A stretch of 64,000 nt of DNA from Epiperipatus broadwayi (lineage: Eukaryota; Onychophora; Udeonychophora; Euonychophora; Peripatidae): positions 3,251,001 through 3,315,000 of the forward strand of contig JAQFVV010006306.1 in the NCBI GenBank assembly GCA_028023455.1, read 5' to 3'. Positions 55,042 to 64,000 of this stretch are shown here, in pieces. The position numbers and the translations under genes were made by a program. Within the stretch, counting starts at the first letter, position 1; each line of letters opens with the position of its first letter. The notes beneath the pieces are model-generated. The model was given only the letters and a program-made list of their open reading frames with translations. It made no database searches and was not told the DNA's origin.

Positions 55042-55258
55042 TTAATTAATATTCGTTTGATTGTTGGCCAACTCGGAAACAAAACCATGAATCTCGTGCA
55101 TCTCCCTGACCACCGTGCCTAAAGAAGTGTTTACTTGTGTCGCATCAGAGGCATTATTCCGTAGATTGTATTGTGGAACTGATAAACTATGTTCGAACTC
55201 GGTACCACAGGTGGCTTCGCTACTCGATGGTGCTGCTGTTCTGTGTGGTGGTCGAATT
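55042..55258 (-). CDS. Coding-like frame, possible exon, function unknown
   Basis: After an acceptor-like 'aacatagtgcag', 71 codons run without a stop to TAA at 55044-55042. The frame includes 'SVPQYNLRNNASDATQ', 'GTVVREMHEIHGFVSEL' and an N-rich end. GC content is well above the surroundings, and the helical 'VVREMHEIHGFVSEL' has heptad-like spacing. It may be a cellular exon, or the 3' end of a retroelement gene next to the LTR-like patch. The plus-strand frame over the same bases is its shadow. No family is recognised, and the acceptor has a weak pyrimidine tract. Confidence 0.35.
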
Positions 55259-55374
55259 CTGCACTATGTTAACAAGATACACGTGTTTTGACTGTTACAC
55301 TATATGCAAAAATAGAAGTATTAACAATATAAAAAACATTTAAGAAGAATCATTCAGCAATAAGAATACCAAAC

Positions 55375-55830
55375 TTCATACAGTAGTGACACCAAGTGGT
55401 AGCCTTTATAATCAATGGAAGGCTTGCAATTGGTGAATACTGTATGGAGAGTTTGGTACTCTTATTAACAGCATGTGTAAGCATATGAAATGGTGGTCCT
55501 ACGATGCTTTAATGATTATATACCTATCATGCCCATAGGATAATAGTGACTGGTTTTTGAAAAACCAAATACACCAAAATGTATAGATACTGAACTGAGT
55601 TCAGATCTATATGACTATATTAGTGAATAAGCTTGGGTTGGAAACATTATGATGTTTTTATCTTGGGCTTCTAGCTTTATAGTTAACCCAAATAGATAAA
55701 AAGTCACTGCTGGAGGGTTGCATTAGATCCTAAGATCTAGATGCAGTGCTCTCAAATCAAATCTTTCTGCATCTATTGATTACGAAGGCTTACACTTGGT
55801 GGCACTACTATACGATATTCAAAAAGTGAC
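55375..55830. mobile_element. Foldback family A, long-interior copy
   Basis: 'tgtatggagagtttggtact' near the left and 'catctattgattacgaaggc' near the right enclose the interior 'tgaactgagttcagatctat' and 'ttgcattagatcctaagatc' seen at 210-420 and 14.87-15.02 kb. Confidence 0.7.
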
Positions 55831-55879
55831 ATTTTAAAAAAAGAAAGGGATAAACTTTAAATTAATATTGTTTGATAAT

Positions 55880-56335
55880 AATGCACAGAGGCAAAACTCT
55901 CCATACAGTAGTGCCATTCAGTGCAAACTAGAGTAATCAATGGATGCAGGAAGGTTGGTTCATAAAATCTCTACCTAGTACCTAATCATCCAATATTCCC
56001 AGACTAGTTTCTAGCTTGTGGTTTTCATCAGAGAGGAGCCTAGGATCTGAGAGCACTGCACTTAGATCTTAGGATCTAATGTAACTCTCCAGCAGCCACC
56101 TTTAATCTTATTACCTAAGTGTATGAGTCCAAAATCAAAACACAATAATGTTTTCAATTCAAGCTCATTAGCTTGTACAGTTGTATAGCTCTGAACTCAG
56201 TTCAACATCCACATATTATGGTATCTTTGGTTCTTTAATAACCACAGTCTCCATATTCCTATTCGGCAGGATTAGTATTAAACCACTAAACATCACATGA
56301 TTAAAAAGAATGTTGATCATGTGGTGTTTAATTGT
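55880..56335. mobile_element. Foldback family A, half copy in reverse
   Basis: Starts 'gaggcaaaactctccataca' (55888). It runs through 'ctagtttctagcttgtggtt', 'gatctgagagcactgcactt' and 'gttcaacatccacatatt' to 'gttgatcatgtggtgtttaa'. The order is the mirror of the copy just upstream, so the two form a larger inverted pair. Confidence 0.75.
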
Positions 56336-57227
56336 TTGATAATAAAGTACAATCAAAGTACATAACTGTTGCTATATTGTACTTATTATATATTACTTTG
56401 CAAACAGCCACATTAAATTAGGAACATAACATTAGGATTTTTCTTTTTTAAAAAACGAAATTGTTTTAGCCATTGTGAAATTTCCTAAAATATGATTATT
56501 TATGCAAAATCTCTGTGCCTAGATGTAGAAAAGTGGCATAGACGATAATTTAAATTTATTGAATCAATTATTTTATATAGTAAATTTCTCAAAGATCAAT
56601 AAGAAAAGAAAACGGATTAATTTGTAAAGCAAAAAAGTTGTAAATCACTATAACATCAAGTTCAGAAAAAAAGATAAACAATGGTATTGATAAAGCACGT
56701 GTGTGTGTAAAATTTTGACATAAATAATGTTACTGAATGGAAAATGTATTTCTTTTATATGGAGATAATATTTTTATAAATTAATTAGATAGTGATAAAT
56801 TAAAGTAATCACTTTTCTCTGCTTTGCTGATCCCAAAGTTATTGATATTGTAAATAAGGATTTGGAAATAAAATGTTTTTAAAAACATAAGCCAATGTAC
56901 AGTTCATAGTACGTTGCTCATTTACATTTCAGAAATATATACCAAAAAAAAAAAGAGCTTATCACAAAATATGATGTAGATTACCATGATCTGGCCAAGG
57001 AAAGATTATATAAAGAATACTTAGAAGAGATTTAAACAAGTATTATGTAAATATGAGAGGTGACAAGTTTACACTAATAGTAAACCTAGAATTATCATAT
57101 AAAAAAATCATTGGAAGAAATGTAACTCATGAAATAAGTATTACAGAAAGCCAACTTTAAAACCTTAAATACTTTAAGAAAAATCCTGACAACTATTTAC
57201 CAAAAACATTTTTTATCATACAGAATA
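56336..57227. other. AT-rich spacer, no feature seen
   Basis: Nothing recognised. Confidence 0.5.
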
Positions 57228-57545
57228 ATATAGGGGATTTGAACTCAGACTTTCAAGCACCTTTCTGTCCATACTATTTCATACCATTGGTACACATGGT
57301 CACATACATGTAAAAAAAGATAAATAATCACCAATATATGTATTTCATGCTAAACCAACACTCATCAGTTGGTCCAGATTATCATATCCCATACACATAT
57401 GTAATCATTGCTGGTTTTGCACAAAATATATTGGTGATTATTTATCTTTTCTACATATATGTGGTCATGTGTATCAGTGATATGAGATAGTATGGATAAT
57501 TGAAGGGTGCTTGAAAATCTGAGTTTAAATCCCCTATATTTACAA
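57228..57545. mobile_element. Foldback family C, compact copy with both ends
   Basis: 'ataggggatttgaactcaga' (57230) is mirrored by 'ctgagtttaaatcccctat' (57521). 'gataaataatcaccaatata' is mirrored by 'atattggtgattatttatct'. At about 315 bp it is the clearest copy for defining the family's arms (about 110 bp). Confidence 0.85.
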
Positions 57546-57959
57546 TTAGGCTCCTGATGTGTGAAGAGTGCATGTATTTCAAATATTCATACAGAAGAAT
57601 CTAAAAGGAAAATCAAATTTACAGTACATGGAATTATATGATTAGAATCCAATAGTTTATTATGAACAAACTGGACATTCAATCACAAATAGTAACAATT
57701 ATAAGAAGCTTTCAGAAGATGCAAAGAAAAGGAACATCCTAAAAATTTTTGTTAAAACCAAAAAATTAAAGAAAAACATAAGTCCCAAAAATAAACCCCA
57801 GAGACGAGGTGTGATCAGTAAAATCATGCAGGCATTACATCTTTATCCAATTAAAATGAATAAAGACAAATACAATTGGACTAGACTAATAATATAAAAG
57901 CATCTAAAAGATTTTTACAATTTACCAATATAAAATGTCTGAAGGATAACAAGGGGAAT
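57546..57959. other. AT-rich stretch leading into a LINE-like remnant
   Basis: K- and N-rich open pieces are present but have no clear motif. They may be the upstream linker of the remnant that follows. Confidence 0.3.
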
Positions 57960-58790
57960 AGGTTTTTTGTTCTTTTGTTTAATGAAGAGTGTGAAATAAA
58001 AGTTGATGAGCAAATTACAAAATTAAAGATTAAACACCTGAAAGCATATAATTTAAAAAAAAAAGAGATAAATCCATTGCATCAATTTCAAGAAAATATC
58101 AAAATAAGGCAAACAATAAATCTGAATATTGAATTTATCTTACAGCTGATATTTCTCCAAGAGTCTTTTGCAAACATGGAGGTTCACAAAGCAAAATACT
58201 CCTGCAGATTATTAATAGATTTTGAGGATGCTTACTTCTGCAACAGTCAAAATGATAGCTGAATGGCTTAGAGATTATGTATAATTTGGTTGATTTACAA
58301 TCAAGTCTTTGTTTGATTGTGTATAGCTGTTAAAGTCACAAAAGATTAACCTTTCCCCCATATAACCTTGCCTCCTTGGATATAATGGAATTATATAGTT
58401 CAATATCATGCCTGAAATTCATAGACATAATCCATGCCACTTTAAATAAATTAGGCTTTGATCTGACTTAGACCAAATTATTTTCAATGTCCTTAAGTAG
58501 ATGAATGGGTGGTGATTTCAAGGCTCTGTTCAATGGTATATTCGATACACCTCTTAGTGGCATAGTGCTGTGTTAAATAAATTCAAGAAGGCAGTTATTC
58601 TCAGACACTTTGTCATAGCTTTCACAGCTTCATACATATGCTATACCAAAGATGTTAATTTTTGCTGAGGAAGAAATTATCATTAAAATACAGAATGAGA
58701 TGACTCAACTAGCATCTTTGGCATGGACTATAGAGTATGAAGAAACATTTAAAGAAGAAATAAAATTATTGAATATGTATATACAATAAT
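57960..58790 (+). pseudogene. Probable LINE reverse transcriptase remnant
   Basis: A 95-codon frame at 57975-58262 ends with 'RQTINLNIEFILQ', then 'CRLLIDFEDAYF'. This resembles the R-ST-x-I-x2-I-x2-LQ helix and motif A (FIDFEKAYD) of LINE reverse transcriptases at the right spacing. About 440 bp on, another frame gives 'LIFAEEEIIIKIQNEM', which would fit the position of the YADD/FADD box with both D changed to E. Between them, frames are broken. The call is uncertain because the most conserved residues are altered. Confidence 0.4.
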
Positions 58791-60628
58791 CCAATAATGA
58801 AATAAATTATAAAATGGTTATTAAACATTTCAATGTTTGTGGTGCTACTCATTTGAATACTCCCACCTCTCACAAATTAGTTGGCTTCAAGTGTTTCCTT
58901 CATAGAAAACAAAAGCTTTGTAAATTTGAGGCAGACAGAAATAATAACAATAAAAATTACACCAAAGACTTAGTCAATGTAGATTATGATCAAAATTGCT
59001 TAATAAGATTCCTTAAAATTTTTTATTCCGCAATAAACACCATTATATTGTCGAAGATAAAATAATGTTGAATAGGTGGAGCAAATGTAATGAATAGGTC
59101 ATGTGATGTATAAAACTAATCCTGAAATGGTCTCAATAAGAAGTGAAAGTCGAGTTGATAATTAAATAATTGTAAATATAATTAGTTGTTTGTTTCAATC
59201 TTATTTAGATTGATTATTATATTAATTACATATATAGTTATGCTAAAACAAATCCCAACATAAAATCATATTCCTGGAGTACAAGTTTGATTCTGTTCAC
59301 AATCTCGATCTGCTTAACATCAGAGTAGTTTATGCAGAGCTCAATGATCAAAAGAGAAAATTTAAAGGGATGTGGTTTTTCGTCAACAACACTCGTGCAA
59401 TTTGTTATCTGCTTCCTCTAAATCTGAGTTTATCTAGTACTATGAGTATGTTCTGCCCAGTTGAAAGCAGTGCTAATCTGTAGTTAATTTGTAATATTGT
59501 TAATCTTTTCTTTGTAACAAACTATGCTCTGTATTGAATAAAAGACAGATAGTTTTAAACAATTTAATCAGAGAAGAAATTATATAAAACCTACAGATGT
59601 GCTCAGCTCAAAAGACTGATCAATAGAACAATAATATATGTGTGTGTGTTAATTCTAATATTTTCACAGATAAATGATCACTTCATATTATTATTATTAT
59701 TTTGGGGATATTATATGTAGTAAAATAGCTAAATAGCCAATAATAATAAGAATAATAGGAAGTCACATATATATATACACACACACATGAAATTAAAATT
59801 TAAAATTTCTATGCTAGGTCTCGATGCAGTAAAATATAATTTTACATTTCCTTATGATTAATATTACTTTTGTCACATATCTCTTATGACACACAATATG
59901 GTGTGTGCATGCATATATATTCAATGCTTTAAAAAAGGGGAAATGAACAGATAAAATTTACATATATAATTATTCAAAATAAAATCTGGAATAATTGAAG
60001 TATGAATTAAGAAATAATATTTGATATTTTTAAAGTACTGTAAATTTTTAATGTAGTGAAGAAAAAATAATTTTGTCTAAAACAAGAATGATTTTTGTAA
60101 TGTACATATATATTAATTATAACGTTAATTCTATAATCTACTTTACTTAAAGATTAAAAAAAATATTTAAAGATTAAAAAAAAATTAAATAATTTTTGCT
60201 TTTGATAAATATAAGATAAAAAAATGAAACAATGGTAATTCGATTATTATTTTATGTTTATTAATCAAAAGTGAAAAGACTTACTGTTAATCTTCTTGTT
60301 TTTAAATTTCTATATGCATGGAGTTTAAATTACTGATAGTTATTTAGAGAGAATGTAGAGAAAAAAATCACAATGTTAGTTTTTATGTTGGTCATGTTTG
60401 AACTCCTAGAGCAGTAAAGCAGAATTGTTTCTTAGTGATGATTTAAAGCCCATGTGTGTGTGTGTGTGTGTTAAACACCATTTGTCTGTCTGAAGTTTAT
60501 GAATTATAGATGCTGAAATAAATTAAGGATTATCAGCATTTCTGTTTTATATCTGTTGACTAAGATATAATACCACCAGAAATATATATAAAAACAGAGA
60601 TATCAGTAGCATATTATTAACATTTGTT
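58791..60628. other. AT-rich spacer, no gene recognised
   Basis: An 83-codon plus-strand frame (58814-59065, with 'HKLVGFKCFLHRKQKLCKF') has no recognised domain. A short (GT)n lies near 60453-60470. Confidence 0.4.
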
Positions 60629-60835
60629 TGCTGTGATATTACTAACAGTTGGTGCATATACTAACCATTTTGCTGTGATATTACTAACAGTTGAATGCAT
60701 TTGTAATATTTAACTAAAAAATTAAACTTTTCTAAAGACATTCAACACACATATTAGATGATGGAAATAGTCCAATATAAAAATACAGCTAGAACACCAT
60801 CATCACAAACCTTCAGAAAAACATCAGTAGCATAT
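60629..60835. repeat. Family B tail copy
   Basis: 'ttgctgtgatattactaaca' occurs twice (about 60629 and 60670). It is followed by 'aaagacattcaacacacata', 'gatgatggaaatagtccaat' and 'caccatcatcacaaac', as in the tails at 13.5 and 20.1 kb. The tRNA-like head is missing. Confidence 0.7.
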
Positions 60836-61949
60836 GTTGTGCTGTGATAGAAATATATGCAGGAAGTATTAACAGTAGAAATGTATTATTTCATAAGAAT
60901 AAAAATCTATAGACAAACTGATTATATAGCCTTTACATTGCTACTGATTTTTACACATGCTACTTATGTATATTTAAAAATATTGATGGATGAAACGTTC
61001 TGTCAATCATATATAAGTATACTGTTATGTATGAAATCTATTTCAAAAATTTATGAAGCTCATACAGAAAAAATTGTTTAGAAAATAAAATATATATTAA
61101 CACATTCTTTCAAACATTAACTTTACAGTTCATGAAAATCTATTTCTCTTTATTGCCCAATATAAAATATTTAATTATTCCTATTATACTGTACTGATTA
61201 GTCGACTAAGGAAAAAAATGTTTAGGAAAAAATACCATATAATTGACCAATGAAAGATCTGAACAAGTTAAAAAATCTCCAGTGTATAGAAACTCTAAGT
61301 ATATTTTTTTAGAAATGTATTACGTCATTCATAAAAGATTTGCTTTGGAGTTTAAAAAAACACCAAATATGTTTTGTTCTAATAGGTGGAAATATACATT
61401 TTTTGATTGACTTAATATACAGTATTTGTATTTTCACAATAATATTGCAAAACAATTGAACTTATATGTTAAGTAAGATTGGGAATTAATGATTGAAGCA
61501 TTATTTTTATATAAGAATATGCACACATCTATGCCTTATTATATATATATTTAACATTTAACTATTTATACCTTGTTAAAATAGAATATTACTGGCCTAT
61601 AGATTTAATGAATTTATTATTAACAAATAAAATTATTTATATATTATAATATTCATGTGCATATATGTGTATCCATATATATTTAAATCAAGTTAGTGTC
61701 TATGTAATATTAAATTAATATGGGATAATGATTGGATCATTTTGTATAACTAGAGAAAGGTGTGAATGCATATATTTAATATTAATTACAGTTTATATAT
61801 TTGCAATTACAATTTAAACAATGCTGCATATATATTTTTTTTACTCAATCTAGAAAAATATATTCTAATATTTATAAATAATTAAAATCAGAGTGATCTG
61901 TAGTATAGAGTATTTATCAAACCTTTATCATCATCATCACCATCATCAA
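60836..61949. other. AT-rich spacer, no gene seen
   Basis: A 74-codon frame (60857-61081) has no domain. Nothing else is recognised. Confidence 0.5.
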
Positions 61950-61951
61950 CA

Positions 61952-62022
<71 letters not shown>

Positions 62023-62041
62023 GTTGTTGTTGTTGTTGTTG

Positions 62042-62084
<43 letters not shown>

Positions 62085-62096
62085 CATCATCATCAA
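61925..62096. repeat. Compound microsatellite TCA/TTA/TTG/TTA/TCA
   Basis: Short (ATC)n, then about 24 TTA, about 8 TTG, about 14 TTA and (TCA)n. The near-symmetric order is unusual. The polyN and polyY frames over it are repeat translations. Confidence 0.95.
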
Positions 62097-62249
62097 CTCG
62101 AATCAATTATTACAGTGAAATGTTTAATAGTACAATAGTTTTAAGTATTGTTTATATTCTCTTGTTCACAGTCATGGAAGCCTTATGATCCCAAAGCTGG
62201 CTTCAGCATTATGGTAAATGTTATATATATATATATAATATAGGGAGCA

Positions 62250-62400
62250 TACCAATAGCTCAAACAAGCTTTTATTTAATAAATGCGGTAAGAGAAAATA
62301 TTTAAAATCTCTATTTAGAATATTCCTATCCCCAAGACAATTGGTTTTGAGCTTCCTAAAAACAATGTCATGTTATATATGACTTGCTTTATTATTATAT
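62250..62400. repeat. Dispersed repeat E, copy 2
   Basis: 'atagctcaaacaagctttta', 'gcggtaagagaaaatattta' and 'gttatatatgacttgcttta' match 40250-40460. Confidence 0.75.
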
Positions 62401-62679
62401 ATGTATGTGTGAGTGCGGGCACACATACGCATGGCAATGTATATAATTCTCTTTCAAATTATTTAGATGGCACAAAGCCAAAGCCTGCCTTTAAAGTCCA
62501 ATTCATTTTGCTTTATAGATTTTATGATAACTAATTTATTGATTGCCTGTATATCTTAGGACCAGATGGTCCTGAATAGTGATGATGATCAGTATTGATA
62601 TAATAATTCAAGCATTTTTTGATATACATTTAACTTTTATAGTTATTTTTGCATTTAGGTATATGCATACCGATGAAAT
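62401..62679. other. Spacer between repeats E and D
   Basis: Nothing recognised beyond a six-pair hairpin (AGGACC/GGTCCT near 62559). Confidence 0.4.
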
Positions 62680-62860
62680 ATTGTTTGCCCCTTCATAATA
62701 TTATGCCCTAAATTTGGTATTAAGGAAGATTAGCGTAAGATTTCATATAGTTTTTTTTAAAAATCCAGTTATAAAGAATGACTAATTGATTGCCGATTAC
62801 TTGCTGGCTATTATGATGATAATGATAGTTGGTGATACTATATTAATTACTCACTTATTT
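62680..62860. repeat. Family D, reverse orientation
   Basis: 'ataatattatgccctaaatt', 'ggtattaaggaagattagcg' and 'aatccagttataaagaatga' match, inverted, the family D arms at 29.28-29.38 and 40.91-40.98 kb. Confidence 0.6.
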
Positions 62861-63254
62861 AATTACATTGGCTTCTGGTGATGATTTTTTGTTCATTTAC
62901 GTTTATATTCATATTTCCTTGTTACCTTTTCATTCTGTATATTATAAGTGGTACCCAATCTGACCCTGTTGATGTTATTGTTTCCAGCATTATATTTGGC
63001 TATCTAACTTGGGCACAATAACAATGACGTCATGTATGTACTGTTATGTTTAGGAACCAACGAGGATGATAAAAGTTAGGGTTGTATATTTATCATACTG
63101 AAATGATGGCTTTAAACTACTTTATATAATTATATATCCTAAAAAATGCTATAATGCTGAGAATCAGCTAAAGAAATTATATATATATATATAAAGCAGC
63201 ACACCTATAGGTATACTTGGCATAGAAGGAGAGGGAAAGGTATAATGAGGCAAT
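62861..63254. other. AT-rich spacer, no feature seen
   Basis: Nothing recognised. Confidence 0.45.
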
Positions 63255-63405
63255 GACTAATATTTCTGCCTTGTAATTATCTCTACATCACTATCACACA
63301 AGGTAGGGACTGGTTTCTAACCAGTTTTAACACCTTTGGAATCTTATGTGACAGTGATGGAGTGAAAATTACAGAACAGAAATATTATTCATTATTGGAT
63401 AATCT
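63255..63405. mobile_element. Short palindromic MITE
   Basis: 'tgactaatatttctgccttg' and 'tctacatcactatcacaca' face 'tgtgacagtgatggagtgaa' and 'acagaacagaaatattattc'. The centre has 'gactggtttctaaccagt'. Confidence 0.65.
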
Positions 63406-63785
63406 CTAGTCTAATGAATGACTAATAAATTTATTAATATAATGAGGCAAATTTGTAAGAAAAGGAAAATGGGCAGGAAGGTTTTGGAGAGATGTTTTAG
63501 GTAAACTGCGTTTGAGATTTAAAATATCTGGTACATTAGAGGATTATTGAATTAATAACAAATCATAATATAATAATTTATAAAATAGTCTAGAATTAAA
63601 AGTAAAATAAAAATAGTGCAATCACAAGAAAAATCAATTGATTGGTTCTGAGGAATATCTAATTAATCACCATGGATATTAATAAATATTTCAAATAAAA
63701 GAATGTGACGATTTTATTTTATAAAAATTAGATTAAGTATTTGAAAACCAGGCACTCTTCCCAAACCTGGGGACTTAATTGTAAG

Positions 63786-64000
63786 TATATGGGATTTGAA
63801 CTCAGATTTTCAAGCACCCTTCAACTATCCACACTATCTCATACAACTGATAAACATGACCACACACATGTAGAAAAGATAAATAATCATCAATATACGT
63901 ATTTCATGCTAAACCAGCACTCATCAGTTGGCCCAGATTATATATATGTATGGGAGATGATAATCTGGACCAACTGATGAGTGCTGGTTTAGCATGAAAT
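63786..64000. repeat. Foldback family C, cut by window end
   Basis: 'tatgggatttgaactcagat' (63788), 'gtagaaaagataaataatca', 'taaaccagcactcatcagtt' and the mirrored 'accaactgatgagtgctggt' are present. The right arm continues past the window. Confidence 0.8.

Noticed and set aside
61888-62138. Asparagine-rich and tyrosine-rich frames
   Set aside because: Translations of the compound TTA/TTG microsatellite.

Overview
This is a strongly A+T-rich (by eye about 70-75 percent) eukaryotic intergenic window made mostly of decayed and foldback mobile elements. There is no operon structure, no ribosome-binding sites and no long intact ORF. Intron-type splice signals, tRNA-derived SINEs, APE-type LINE remnants, a Penelope-like remnant and many MITE-like inverted repeats point to an invertebrate animal nuclear genome. 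The species cannot be named from the sequence.

Layout. 0-4 kb: two copies of foldback family A, two tRNA-like SINE heads, a family C fragment and a 400-bp palindrome. 4.4-4.6 kb: Penelope-like GIY-YIG C-terminal remnant. 5.8-9.7 kb: a nearly full-length but broken LINE on the minus strand, with SGNH-type ORF1 end, APE endonuclease, reverse transcriptase with a readable FADD box, and a CCHC knuckle. 10.6-17.4 kb: foldback families A, B and C and a second LINE C-terminus. 18.0-21.9 kb: two tandem arrays, both tRNA-like and apparently homologous, in opposite orientation. 22.5-27.7 kb: a composite locus with a large palindrome, a 368-bp module present twice, exon-like sequence with strong splice sites, and an intron-like stretch partly filled with tandem arrays of about 130 and 167 bp. 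27.8-43.1 kb: several palindromic MITEs, a 2.2-kb element with terminal inverted repeats and an internal minisatellite, and a very long AAT microsatellite. 44.2-47.3 kb: a repeat-poor stretch with CCAAT box, TATA box, splice donor, splice acceptor and poly(A) signal, read as a candidate non-coding transcript. 50.3-50.7 and 58.0-58.8 kb: further LINE remnants. 53.5-55.3 kb: minus-strand, coding-like exon candidates around a CpG-rich patch. The remainder to 64 kb is families A to E and microsatellites.

The parts worth most attention are the 18-27.7 kb repeat cluster and the candidate transcript at 44.2-47.3 kb. All homology calls come from reading motifs by eye. No database search was done, and boundaries of repeats are approximate to about 10-30 bp.
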